A DNA stretch of 20,000 bases from Linnemannia elongata (taxonomy: Eukaryota; Mortierellomycota; Mortierellomycetes; Mortierellales; Mortierellaceae): positions 1-20,000 of the forward strand of contig JAXBDG010000011.1 of NCBI GenBank assembly GCA_036320915.1, read 5' to 3'. Each line of letters opens with the position of its first letter. Position 1 is the stretch's first letter. Below, piece after piece: positions 8,556 through 17,703 of this stretch. Both the position numbers and the translations under genes were made by a program. The notes beneath the pieces were generated by a model, which saw only the letters and a list, made by a program, of their open reading frames with translations, did not search any database and was not told where the DNA came from.

Positions 8556-8650
8556 GTGAAAGGAAAGCAGAATACGACAGAGAAAGAGAGAAGTGAAAGA
8601 GAAGCAGGGCGCGACAGAGAAGGAGAGGGGTGAAAGGGTAGCAGAGTTCG
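8556..8650. repeat. 37-bp purine-rich tandem repeat, about 2.5 copies
   Basis: Units start at 8556, 8593 and 8630 with GTGAAAG and share AGCAG, then CGACAGAGAA in the first two. The plus strand here is purine-rich, the opposite of the DNA to the left. Confidence 0.75.
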
Positions 8651-10102
8651 GCGTGGGAACGGGACCAAGTACTTCCATGGTCTGTGTTCCTTCATGGTTG
8701 CCGTTGTGATTAACGTGATTCATCAGCGAGTGAGACTGATAGAGTGTGAGCGTTCCATTTCCACGTCGGTCCGTTTTGTCTCCTTACCTTCTTAGCCTTT
8801 TGAGTTGTGTGAAAGGGTGTCCAAGCAAGCAACACTATTTTTTTTATCCATACTCTGCGTGGGAAACAAAACAAAGAGAAAAAGGGGGGGGGGGGCTAAA
8901 ATCGACTCACTCACATACTGTCCCTACCTTTTTCATTTCCGATCAACACTCACACTCCTAGCATTCACCCTGCCATGTAATCAGCTTATCGTTTAGAATC
9001 ACAGAGAGATGCATCTTTTATACAAACAATAAAAAAACATCCCCTCTGCTTTTACTCAAAGTCGAATGACCGATCTCTCCTTGCCTAACAAACGACAACA
9101 TATGCACTCACTTGTTCAACAGCTTGTCTGGTGCAAAACAAATCATTGAGACCATTCTTGCTTGGACATATTGTGCCATTGTCACACCCTAAAAAAAGTA
9201 CAGTAAACTAACCACATGCTCGCACTCTTCTCGCTAGTATCAAATGAGGATGGAAGAGAAATGAACATTTTGCGCCCTGACCAGTATGGTTTTCTTTTCA
9301 TTAGTCAATCAATACCAAAAAATATATCTGTCCCTTCCTTCCACTCTTTATTAAGTTGCACCATGCCCCCGCCCCTTTGGTCACTCTATTTTTCTATATG
9401 ACAGCAATATGAATATGGAGAGGGAGAGAAGAGGTAGCAAGTATCTTCACCTCTCAACAGCCAACGTGAGGAAGTCGAAACACGTAAATTCACTTTTTTA
9501 AGAATGCGTAGGTGCTACTTTCCACAGTTCCTAGTCTGCATAATACAAGGAGCCTAGGAGATGTTCACAGTGGACGTTCCGAGGTCGGGTTGTCGTAGGT
9601 GTGGTTATCTACAAAATGGTCGATGTCCGATCGATAAGTGACAACATCATTTTCTTCGCTCACTAGCGCAATGCGGAAGAAGTACACTGTGCTGAATGGC
9701 AACAGGTCTGATAAAATATTTGTGTTGTTTGCTTTGTTTGTTAGCATTCGCTGTCTTTTGTTCTATCTTTCTATTTGTTGCCTCTCGCGATTCGGTGCTG
9801 ACTTATCCTTTTGGTGCAATTGGTCAACAATCTCTGACTCTCTCCTCCTTAGCCACTACACTCCTTCCTTTCTCGCCCTCTTCTTTGCCACCGTTTCCAG
9901 GCCCTATCTTGATCGCTTTTCTCACTTTTTTTTTGCCACCATTCCCACAGCTTCATCCCCTTGCCACCGCTACCACATCCATTTCATCTCTCGCCTTTGA
10001 GTAATGGCATTATGCGAGTATTCATTGATAATTGAATAAAAGAAAGGTGTTTGTCCCAGGCACAAGAAAAAAACTTGCCTCGCTCCTTCTTTGTCACCCA
10101 CG
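8651..10102. other. Intergenic region, no convincing gene
   Basis: Only short ORFs without recognisable domains. It contains a run of 12 G (8884-8895), one isolated telomere-like CCCTAAAAAAA (9187-9197), and C/T-rich DNA at about 9840-9950 that could be part of the F-box gene promoter. GAATAAAAGAAA at about 10033 is a possible TATA-like element roughly 70 bp before the F-box start codon. Confidence 0.5.
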
Positions 10103-11719
10103 ATGAACACACACCCACTTTCCCTCTACGAAATCGTCCTCGCCATCGGCCAGTGTATCCCACTCTGGGAATCTGTACATTTAGCCTACGAGGACGTCTG
10201 GCTCTTAAAACCAAAAGATCTCCTCGCAGCCATATCCGTCAACCGTCTCTTCCGCACAACCCTTACACCTCTCTTATGGTCCGTCTATGTCGAATCCGCC
10301 GTCAAGTCTCTCGGCAACGCTTACGAATGTATTGGCAATGCAGAGTACGACACTCCTGTCGATATTGTCCAGAAAAACAGTTTTTACATTCGCTTCCTCG
10401 ACCTCTCAAGCTATTATACGCAATTTAGGCGAATAGACGAGCCACCTAAGCTCAATTGCTCTCGCCTCCAAGAGCTCCGTCTGTCTGCCTCCGTTGACAG
10501 TACTTGGGCTAAATGCCTGATCCTCGCCAACCCCGGACTGCGTGTGCTTCATTGGGCGCGAAACCGCAAGAATTTATCACGAGGGGAGTTGAAGGACTTT
10601 GCGAGTATTTTATCTCTCCAGCGACTGCGATACCTGGGTCTCGATGACTGGACCTTTCTTACCGAGTATCTCTACCGCGCCTTGGCCAAGAATGCAGGAC
10701 ACCTCGAGGAGCTCCGCCTGACCCGCTGTGACTCCATTCTACTCAAACGCTCAAAACGGGATGACACGGGCAAGTCGCGATATACGGTTATAACGTCGAT
10801 GGAAACAGGAGTCGAGGAGTTTAAGACGCTGGAGCAGATGTGTAGGCGTATTAGGCTTACCAAGCTCAAGACGCTGCATCTGGATGTTGAGCATAACCGT
10901 TGCCCGCTGACGCTCTATTGGCTAATTGACATTGCTCCTGCTCTGGAGACGGCTGTGTTTGGAGACCTCTTGGGGAGTACGGGCAAGGCACTGGGTCTGA
11001 CTTTGCGTAAGTCCTGCCCACGCCTGCAAACGATTAAGCATGGCAACAACTGGGGAGAGAAAACTTGGCGGCTTCATCAATGGGGTGTTACTGCTCTTCA
11101 CCTCCTCAACGCTTGCGCTCCAGGACACTTGGTCCATGCCTCGCTGCGTGGATTGAGGCTGGACAACACTTTCATGGAGGCTTTGTCAGTGCACCGGGAC
11201 TGTCTCGAGACCCTGGAGCTGGACATTCGTGACGATAACTATCGGGATTCCTTCAGCAACTTGGGCACAATCCTGGAGCAGTGCAGTCAACTCAAACATC
11301 TGGCGGTGACGGTGCACTTTTACCGAGAACCGTGTGACCGTCGACAACCATTGCTATTTCTGGACAAACTGGTGACATGTCCGGGCCTGGAGAGTGTGAC
11401 GTTCAATGGATTCACACTCGCGGGAGAGAATAATCACTTGCACGAGGGTGATGAAGACTATGGAGGCAATGAGAGGACATCGAGGGACAGTATTGAATGG
11501 GACCCAGAGTTTGAAGATTACAATGACCCTCAGGCCTACATTTTTAGGCCCGGTTGGCGTGAGGTGCATCTGGCCTTCGGTTCTGATGATTGTGCAGGCT
11601 GGTGCAGCGCTCATTTCAAGAGAATTGTAGGTGATGCGATTGGCTCTTTGTCTTCTTTGAAGTACGTTCGGTTTGGCATTATTAGCTATGTAAGAGTCCT
11701 TTCTTCATCCTCTGAATAA
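10103..11719 (+). CDS. F-box/leucine-rich-repeat-like protein
   Basis: 538 aa from ATG 10103; the frame opens slightly earlier with a TTG, but the ATG is the sensible eukaryotic start. Residues about 1-65 (HPLSLYEIVLAIGQ, later LLAAISVNRLFRTTLTPLLW) follow the degenerate F-box pattern common in fungi: a Pro/Leu-rich start, V-N-R-xF after a leucine helix, and a closing LLW. The rest has irregular leucine-rich repeats such as LQELRLSAS, LRYLGLDDW, LEELRLTRC, LKTLHLDV and LETLELDI. F-box proteins bind Skp1 in SCF ubiquitin ligases and use the LRR for substrate; that role here is inferred. GTAAGA at 11690 could be a splice donor that would replace the last residues (VRVLSSSSE). The Fanzor relic follows within about 25 bp. 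The protein is not otherwise recognised. Confidence 0.75.
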   Translation: MNTHPLSLYEIVLAIGQCIPLWESVHLAYEDVWLLKPKDLLAAISVNRLFRTTLTPLLWSVYVESAVKSLGNAYECIGNAEYDTPVDIVQKNSFYIRFLDLSSYYTQFRRIDEPPKLNCSRLQELRLSASVDSTWAKCLILANPGLRVLHWARNRKNLSRGELKDFASILSLQRLRYLGLDDWTFLTEYLYRALAKNAGHLEELRLTRCDSILLKRSKRDDTGKSRYTVITSMETGVEEFKTLEQMCRRIRLTKLKTLHLDVEHNRCPLTLYWLIDIAPALETAVFGDLLGSTGKALGLTLRKSCPRLQTIKHGNNWGEKTWRLHQWGVTALHLLNACAPGHLVHASLRGLRLDNTFMEALSVHRDCLETLELDIRDDNYRDSFSNLGTILEQCSQLKHLAVTVHFYREPCDRRQPLLFLDKLVTCPGLESVTFNGFTLAGENNHLHEGDEDYGGNERTSRDSIEWDPEFEDYNDPQAYIFRPGWREVHLAFGSDDCAGWCSAHFKRIVGDAIGSLSSLKYVRFGIISYVRVLSSSSE

Positions 11720-11741
11720 ATGTAAAACTTTTGGTGTCAAG

Positions 11742-12347
11742 CGGCTTCGAGCCTTCTACGGTTCCATCATGTTCAAGGTCAAGAACAGGAGCCTGAAGTT
11801 GGCTCAGAGCGCTACATTAAACAAGGCTGTCGGTGCCGTCATCCGCTCGTGTGGAATCAAGAGCAAGTGGAGAGAGGAAGACGAAGAGGTGCGCCCCTTG
11901 TTTGTTGCTGGCGATGGCAACTTCACATCCAGGCCCGGTCGGCCCATTCGACATTTGCAGTTCTTCAAGAAGCTGAAGGCCAAGGTAAGCATAATGATAT
12001 TCACTTTTTCCCCTGTTGTTTTATTGTGTAGCAAAAAAGACGTATCAAACCCTATGCTTACCTTTTCTCTTCTTCTCTTGCCTTGCATAAATTTAGTTGG
12101 AGGCCTTGGATTTGTGATCGTGTCGGCAGACGAGTACTTCACGTCTAAATCGTGCTGTCAATGCCACACCAAGAGCGAGGACCATGTCACCATGGACCGT
12201 CGCTCCATCCAATGCACACAATGCAACCGAGCCAGGGACCGTGACCATAACGGGGCGCACAAAATGGCTCGTGCAGCTTTACAATGAATGACAGACTTTT
12301 CTTGGCCTCAAGAGCTCTGTCGTCCCACACCACCTCCACAACATTAA
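11742..12347 (+). pseudogene. Fanzor (TnpB-like RNA-guided nuclease) relic, C-terminal part
   Basis: The C-terminal third of a Fanzor/OrfB-type protein. Visible in order: RLRAFYGS with FKVKNRSLK (11742-11795), FVAGDGNFTS, a FFKKLKAK helix, then DEYFTSKSCCQCH and a four-cysteine zinc ribbon (CCQC, later CTQC) ending RDRDHNGAHKMA, the RuvC-III aspartate motif. The N-terminal region and the RuvC-I aspartate are missing, as the F-box gene lies there. A likely intron runs 11985-12096 (GTAAGC to TTTAG). Splicing it shifts frame and hits TGA after six codons; one missing base near 12107-12110 explains this. TGA at 12285 then interrupts a tail that otherwise stays open to TAA 12345 (FSWPQEL motif). 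So at least three lesions: 5' truncation, frameshift, nonsense. Fanzors occur widely in fungi and their mobile elements. Family call is good; the intron is inferred. Confidence 0.8.
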
Positions 12348-14112
12348 CTATTACGCTACGCATCAGGCGCCCCTTGCTGGGGCTGCTCATTGTTGATATT
12401 AGATCAATTTCGTTCCATTTAATAAATCAGTTACGTTTCATTTAATACAACAAAGCAATGGCAAACGAGATGAGAACTCGAGCATCAGTGATAACCGGAG
12501 GGGGACAAAGGAGTGGCAAACGAGGTGAGCATGAGCAGGGAGAACGAATCAAGACTATAAAGAATAGGGGATTCAACGACTGCGACAGTGGCAAACATTG
12601 AGGATTAATAGGAGGCTAATTTAAGGCGTACAAGGACTTGAGAAAGTACTAAGGTGAAGGGACAGAACGAGAATTGCATTTGACCCCGAGGCGGTGATGA
12701 AAGAGGATTGATGAAAGGCCCTGGCAAACATTTTTAAAGGAAGGGGCCCATTGGAAATGGAACAAAGATGAAAGTGCAAATGAGAAATTGACAATTAGAC
12801 GCCATGGCAGGCGTGAGGAAAAGCTGTTTGAAGAAGTGAGGGTACCGATCATTGAGACGCGATGAGACAAGAGATGGCAACGTAGAAGGGGCTAACGATA
12901 AATAGTACCCATGTGGTAATGGGCGGGAACGCGTAGAGATGGTGATAGGGAATAAACAAAGGTGGACAGAAATATGCTGAGCGAGAAGATGCATAATGAC
13001 GGGAGGAGCGAAAGTGCTGATGGTCAGTGCCAAATGTGATACTAGCATCTAATTCCGGAGGGGTCTCTCGGAGTCAACTGAAAAAGGCAGTCTTACGCAG
13101 AGCAATTATCAAAGATCACTATTGTGCTGATGAAGGCGAGGTTCCAAGGAAACAGTGCTTATTCTTTGGATATTAAGCACACTCCCATGCGGTGCCATAG
13201 ATCAGCCTTGCATAGACGCGTTGAGGCACGAGTCACGGTGACTAGGATAACTCTCAGAGATAGATAGAGAGGCTACATACACTAGTACGTGCCCTTGAAG
13301 GAGATGTCAGCGTGATGTATGTCGTACGATTACTCTGTCTTCTGACGCAAACAAAAAAAGGAGTAGGGAAAGTCAACAGCAGATCGCATTGACCAGCTCA
13401 CGACATGGTAGGAGAGGGGAGTGTTATCCAATCAAGAGCAGAGACCACGACCCACAACTTCAGTCTACATGTATTGTTGCTTATGTAGTTCATGTAGCTT
13501 GCTACAAGAGGCAAAAGGGCAGCGCATGCCTCCTTTTTCTCCCTCCAGTCGCCTGATCTGTGCCCTTTTGCCAATCCACTGCTTTAAAGGTACCGGTGAT
13601 CAGTTCCATTTTAACCCCTCTATTTTATTATTTAGTGGACGTCAGCAGTCCCCATCAAAAGATGCGTCCATCTTGTTGCCACTAATGCACCAATAACGAC
13701 GTTCATGTTCATGATCTCCTTACTCGCCATCCTGAAAGGTCACTGACCTCCCTTTTTGAACCCGGTGCCTTTCCATGTCGACAAGTCATCCTGGTAAAGT
13801 ACGAAACTTAAAGTAGCGCCAACAGCAGGAGCAAGAAGTGTAACTGCCACCATGTGTCAGGTCAGTCAATGGATCCCTTTTTTTCATGTTCGTCCCCTTT
13901 TTTGATTTATGCCATTTTGTTCAGGAACAACTGTGGATCGTGCTACCATTGACAACAGTCGTAGTGGATTGTTTGTCTATGTTTGACTCTTGGACATTCA
14001 TTGCCATAAATATGTCCTCTCCTTCCTACTCTCCTCTTTTCTTCAAGCAACTCACTCACTCTCGCCATCCCATCTCATCCTTCCCGCTCTCACACCTCCC
14101 TTCACGCAAGCA
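12348..14112. other. Intergenic region, no gene seen
   Basis: About 12,440-13,020 is purine-rich on the plus strand with recurring TGGCAAACGAGRTGAG-like words (12460, 12514) and shorter TGGCAAACATT copies. A near-repeat TTCGTTCCATTTAATA / TACGTTTCATTTAATA lies at about 12409 and 12432. No ORF over 105 codons, and none with a known domain. The last 100 bp hold CATAAATATG (about 14006), a TATA-like candidate for the protease gene, followed by a C/T-rich tract. Confidence 0.55.
13510..13572. repeat. 12-bp perfect inverted repeat, 39-nt spacer
   Basis: GGCAAAAGGGCA (13510-13521) and TGCCCTTTTGCC (13561-13572) are exact reverse complements. It could form a hairpin or be the end of a lost element; no adjacent repeat or ORF helps to decide. 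Confidence 0.7.
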
Positions 14113-15411
14113 ATGAAAATCTTTGCTCTTATTTCGCTGGTTGGAGCAGCCGCCACTGTGGTCAATGCTCTGCCTGTCGTCGTCAACAATCGCACATCCT
14201 TTGCTGTCCCACTGACACGCAATCCCCACTTTCAGCCCAACGCTCAAGCTCAAATCGCAAAGTTGAACCACCGATACCCTGGCCTGAACGTCCTTGCTGC
14301 TTCTTCTGGAAGGATCCCTCTGATCAATGTCCATCCAGACCTCGAGTATTATGGCCCTGTTTCTGTGGGCACACCTCCCCAGTCCTTCAAGCTCAACTTT
14401 GACACCGTACGTTTTATTGTCCTCTTCCACTGTTTGTGCTATTGCCGTCAAAGGAGACCGAATGACGAAAATACTCACCCCTTCCCCCTCATATGATTTT
14501 GTGAATGATCATCCAAATAGGGATCGTCCGATATCTGGTTCCCTTCAAACACTTGTAACACAACCGCGTGCAAAAAGCACACACGCTTCGACGCAACACA
14601 ATCATTAACCTACCAAAAGGACGGACGCAAGTGGAACGTTGGTTACGGTGATGGATCGACAGCGTCTGGCTTTCTTGGCTCTGACATGGTTGATGTTGGT
14701 GGTATCCAGGTCCGTCAGACAATTGGTCTTGCTACCGCCGAATCTGCTCAGTTTGGGTCGTCTCCCGATGATGGTCTGTTCGGCCTTGGATTCAACACGC
14801 TCGAGTCTGTCCGAGGGGTCAAGACGTTCCTGGACAATGCTATTGCTGCCGATTTACTTGCTCAGCCTGTGGTGTCGGTCTTTTTGCCTTCGGAGCGTTT
14901 GTTCAACGGCAAGGGAGGCGAGTACCTGTTTGGAGGGATTGATTCGTCAAAGTTCACAGGATCGTTGACCTATGTGCCCGTTACCCGCAAGGGATATTGG
15001 CAGGTTGCGATCGAGGATACGCTCTACAACGGTCAGTCTCTTGGACAGGGTGCTGAAGGGATCATCGACACTGGTACGACCTTGGTAATTCTTGACGAGG
15101 CTGCCGCTAAGGCTATCCATGAGAAGATTGAGGGAGCGTTGCATGATGACAGGGTTGGATGGGTAGTTCCTTGCTCTGTCCGTAGTGATACCACCAACCG
15201 AGTTTCGTTCAGTATGGGTGGAGGCGCGTTCCATGTCCCGTTAGCGGATCTTGCGTATCAGGAGGTTGGAAGTGGGTATTGCTATTCGGGTATTCAGGGC
15301 GGGAAGTATGGATTGTGGATCCTGGGGGATGTGTTTATCAAGAACAACTACTGTGTGTTTTCGCAGACTGCTAGCCCCAGTATTGGCATTGCCCCCCTTG
15401 CCATCAACTAG
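14113..15411 (+). CDS. Secreted pepsin-family aspartic protease (A1)
   Basis: Exons 14113-14406 and 14521-15411 give 394 aa; the 114-bp intron has GTACGT and AAATAG ends and splits the first active site exactly between DT and GSSD. Residues 1-19 (MKIFALISLVGAAATVVNA) are a signal peptide. The propeptide has SFAVPLTRNP, typical of the A1 prosegment. The mature part starts near YYGPVSVGTPPQSF. Catalytic Asp are D97 (DTGSSDIW) and D281 (DTGTT). Y140 in VGYGDGSTASG is the flap tyrosine. Cys pairs sit in TCNTTAC and between the PCSV and GYCYS motifs. The C-terminal WILGDVFI is conserved. No long hydrophobic or GPI-like tail is seen, so it should be secreted, cutting proteins at acid pH. Closest in style to rhizopuspepsin; subtype not decided. 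Confidence 0.95.
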
Positions 15412-15551
15412 ATAAGCAGTTTATAGTTTTAGTATCTTTGAGTGTAAGAGTGACGACAAGAAGAGCAAGAGCAAGAGCAAAGAGCTGATAAAAAACACGA
15501 ACGTTGTACATATGCGTTCCAGCGCGTCTCTTGTATAATTTCCATATCAAT

Positions 15552-15557
15552 AATAAA
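15552..15557 (+). terminator. AATAAA poly(A) signal of the protease gene
   Basis: Perfect AATAAA 141 bp after the stop codon, in AT-rich DNA. Confidence 0.5.
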
Positions 15558-15570
15558 AGTACTGTAAGTG

Positions 15571-15577
15571 TGAGTCA
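15571..15577. promoter_or_regulatory. Gcn4/CPC1-type site TGAGTCA
   Basis: Palindromic bZIP site 406 bp before the HIS1 start. Histidine genes are classic targets of the fungal general amino-acid control factor. Such a 7-mer is expected a few times per 20 kb by chance, so position is the main support. Confidence 0.4.
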
Positions 15578-15812
15578 AAGGAAATGAAAAAATAAAAAGA
15601 TCGTGGCGTCCTTTGGAAAGGACAGTGGATAATGGATCGGATTGAATTGAACCCTGTCAGCCAATCATGGTCGATAATGCGGTCATTGAAAGAGTGGGTT
15701 CTCTTCTCCGTGGGGATGGGGTCCCTCGTCGGGGATTTTCTCCATCTAATTGACACGGTGCTCGATCCACAGACAAAAAAAAAAAAAAAATGATAACAAA
15801 GGAGAGGTGGTC

Positions 15813-15819
15813 GAGTCAT
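15813..15819. promoter_or_regulatory. Second Gcn4-type half site (GAGTCAT)
   Basis: Reverse strand reads ATGACTC, the classical core, 164 bp before the HIS1 start codon and just at the edge of the C/T-rich tract. Confidence 0.4.
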
Positions 15820-15982
15820 TTTTTTTCTCCTATCGCACGTTTTGCTACTTTTTTCTTCTTTCTTTACTTCTTCACGTCTCTCGTTTCCTCTTTTCTTCTC
15901 CCTTTTTCTTTTCTCCTTCATTCAACCAACAACCACCAATCAACAACCCTCCCAACCGACAAACTCAGATTCAGATTACACA

Positions 15983-17703
15983 ATGGAACTCATCAAGGAT
16001 CTTCCCGACCGCCTCCTCTTCGCCATCCCCAAGAAAGGCCGCCTCCACAGCGCTTGTCTCTCCCTCCTCGAGGGCGCCGACATTCAGTTCCACCGCAAGA
16101 ACCGCCTCGACATTGCCCTCGTCAAGAACCTCCCCATCGCCCTTGTATTCCTCCCCGCTGGCGATATCGCCAAATTCGTCGGTGAGGGTAACGTCGACCT
16201 CGGTATCACCGGCCAGGACATGGTCGCCGAGGCGGAGGCCCAGGACAAGGTCACAGAGATTCTTGAGCTAGGCTTTGGCAAGTGCAGACTCTGTGTCCAG
16301 GTCCCTGTCAAGAACGGTGCTGCCTCGGTCGATGATCTCGTCGGAAGGAGAATCGCTACCAGCTTTGAGGGTATCTCCAAGAAGTTTTTTGACGAAGTTG
16401 ATGCCAAGGTGGCTACTGCCAACGGAACTGCTGGAACCGACGCGCAAAAGAAGACCGAGTTGGTCTTTGTCAGTGGATCTGTCGAAGCCGCCTGTGCTCT
16501 CGGACTCGCTGATGGCATTGGTACGTCTCTCTTTCTCTTTTTGCTTATTGTTTATCTTCAATTGATCCTTTTTTTACTTTGTCGTCAACTGTCCTTTTTA
16601 TTGTGTTTGTTTTCAATTGAACCTTTTTTTTCATCTTTGATTGTTCTTCTTTTGTCTATTCTGTGTGTTTGTTTTTGTTCCTTTGTTCATCGCTTCTTTA
16701 TGTGATATGTATCGTTTCTTTGAGTTTTTGTATGGTGGAGGAGGCGGTGGGTCCGAAAAGAGGGCTACAAGAGTGAAATGTATATGAGAAGGTTTGGTGG
16801 ATAAAGAGGCATGGCATACTGAATGAACGATGAAATGGTAAAGTGTATATGAGAAAGAATAAAGATGGAGAGAGAGGGTGAGATTATCAAAGGGTAAGAA
16901 GAGAAGAGAAGAGAAGAGAAGACGTGAGGGAAAGAGTGATAGAGGTGCAGTTCTCACCCCTTGTTTGCACCCTCTGTCGGGAACTCAATCGGACGATTAT
17001 CACATCAAGCACCACGGATGACTCAGCTCAGTCAGGGAACAACAATCAACTATAGTCCGGGTGCAAGTACAGCGTTGAGGACATGCATGGATACACTTTG
17101 CAAGGGTTCGGAAGCAGATTTGGCATGGTGTGGCCCTCAGGATGAACATGGAACGACACATAGTCGACATAACAAATGGGATCCAAGAGGCCATACTTCG
17201 GTATTGCACACGTTCAAAACGACAAACACATCGGGAAAAGGGTCGCGAGGACCCTCTTTGTAAACTAAACACTAACCATTCGTCTCAATTATTCTCCTAC
17301 CTACCTATCTCTAATAGTCGATTTGGTCGAGTCAGGAGAGACGATGCAGGCTGCTGGACTTCACGATATCGTCACCATTCTCTCCTCACAGGCTGTACTC
17401 ATCGCATCCAAAAAGCCATCGCACCCCGACTTGGTTCAGACCATTGCTGGACGGATAAAGGGAGTCATCGCCGCCCAAAAGTACGTCTACATCAACTACA
17501 ACGTCGAGCGCAAGCACCTCAAGGAGGCATCCATCATCACTCCTGGTCGTCAGGCTCCCACGGTCTCGCCTCTCGAGAACCCAGAATGGGTCGCCGTCAG
17601 CTCCATGGTTCTCAAGCACAACGTTGCCCAGACCATGGACGATTTGGAGGCCATCGGTGCTCGCGACATCCTCTTGTTTGCCATCCAGAACTGCCGTGTG
17701 TAA
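15983..17703 (+). CDS. HIS1: ATP phosphoribosyltransferase, histidine step 1
   Basis: Exons 15983-16520 and 17318-17703 join in phase 1 (G plus TC, a valine) to give 307 aa, close to the usual length of about 300 for fungal His1. It joins ATP and PRPP to phosphoribosyl-ATP, the first and feedback-controlled step of histidine synthesis, in the cytosol. Seen: PKKGRLHSACLSLLEGA near the start, DLGITGQD from D72, the PRPP/phosphate motif SGSVEAACALGLAD from S164 and, across the intron, DLVESGETMQAAG. From about residue 205 the regulatory HisG_C domain follows (KGVIAAQKYVYINYNV, later DDLEAIGARDILLFAI), so this is the long, histidine-inhibited form. The start has an A at -3 and suits homologues. 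The intron (797 bp) is unusually long here. The TEA gene converges from the right. Confidence 0.97.
16521..17317 (+). other. Long HIS1 intron (797 bp)
   Basis: Donor GTACGT, acceptor TAATAG, branch-like CACTAAC at about 17268. Other introns in the window are 99-114 bp. The first 200 bp are T-rich with a doubled TTCAATTGAWCC motif (16557, 16612). The centre is purine-rich with a doubled TGTATATGAGAA (about 16780, 16846) and an (AGAAG) microsatellite at about 16899-16922. The last 350 bp have balanced composition, with a TGACTCA site. ORFs inside (100 and 90 codons) look like nothing known. The extra 700 bp may be an old insertion or a regulatory segment. Confidence 0.85.
17019..17025. promoter_or_regulatory. 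Gcn4-type site TGACTCA inside the HIS1 intron
   Basis: ATGACTCA, the near-ideal Gcn4 palindrome, in the balanced-composition part of the intron. Regulatory use is only a guess. Confidence 0.3.

Larger units (their letters stand above)
15412..15982 (+). promoter_or_regulatory. Protease 3' flank and HIS1 promoter/5' UTR
   Basis: After the protease stop comes an AATAAA at 15552-15557, about 140 bp downstream. The HIS1 upstream side holds two Gcn4-type sites (15571-15577, 15813-15819), a run of 16 A (15775-15790) and a C/T-rich tract at about 15817-15925, common directly upstream of fungal transcription starts. The leader just before the ATG is rich in CAACAACCAAC-like sequence. No TATA box is obvious. 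Confidence 0.55.

Noticed and set aside
8884..8895. Run of 12 G as a regulatory or quadruplex element
   Set aside because: A single homopolymer with no neighbouring G runs; its length is also prone to sequencing error.
9565..9747. Minus-strand 60-codon ORF, considered as a gene fragment
   Set aside because: Composition is protein-like, but there is no recognised motif, no start context and stops on both sides.
10091..10102. Earlier start of the F-box gene at a TTG codon
   Set aside because: Nuclear fungal genes use ATG; the first ATG (10103) lies only four codons downstream.
11769..12287. A continuous 172-aa coding gene over the Fanzor relic
   Set aside because: The middle (about 11985-12096) reads as a C/T-rich intron with donor and acceptor, does not match the family, and is in frame only by the lesion nearby; the protein also lacks its N-terminal two thirds.
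16810..17060. Possible C/D snoRNA in the HIS1 intron
   Set aside because: CGATGA and CTGA words occur but not as a correct C-to-D box pair with a closing stem.
16961..17263. ORF of 100 codons inside the HIS1 intron (and 90 codons on the minus strand), considered as an intron-encoded protein or retroelement piece
   Set aside because: No recognisable domain in either; the flanking splice sites and the phase-correct HIS1 join explain the region as an intron.
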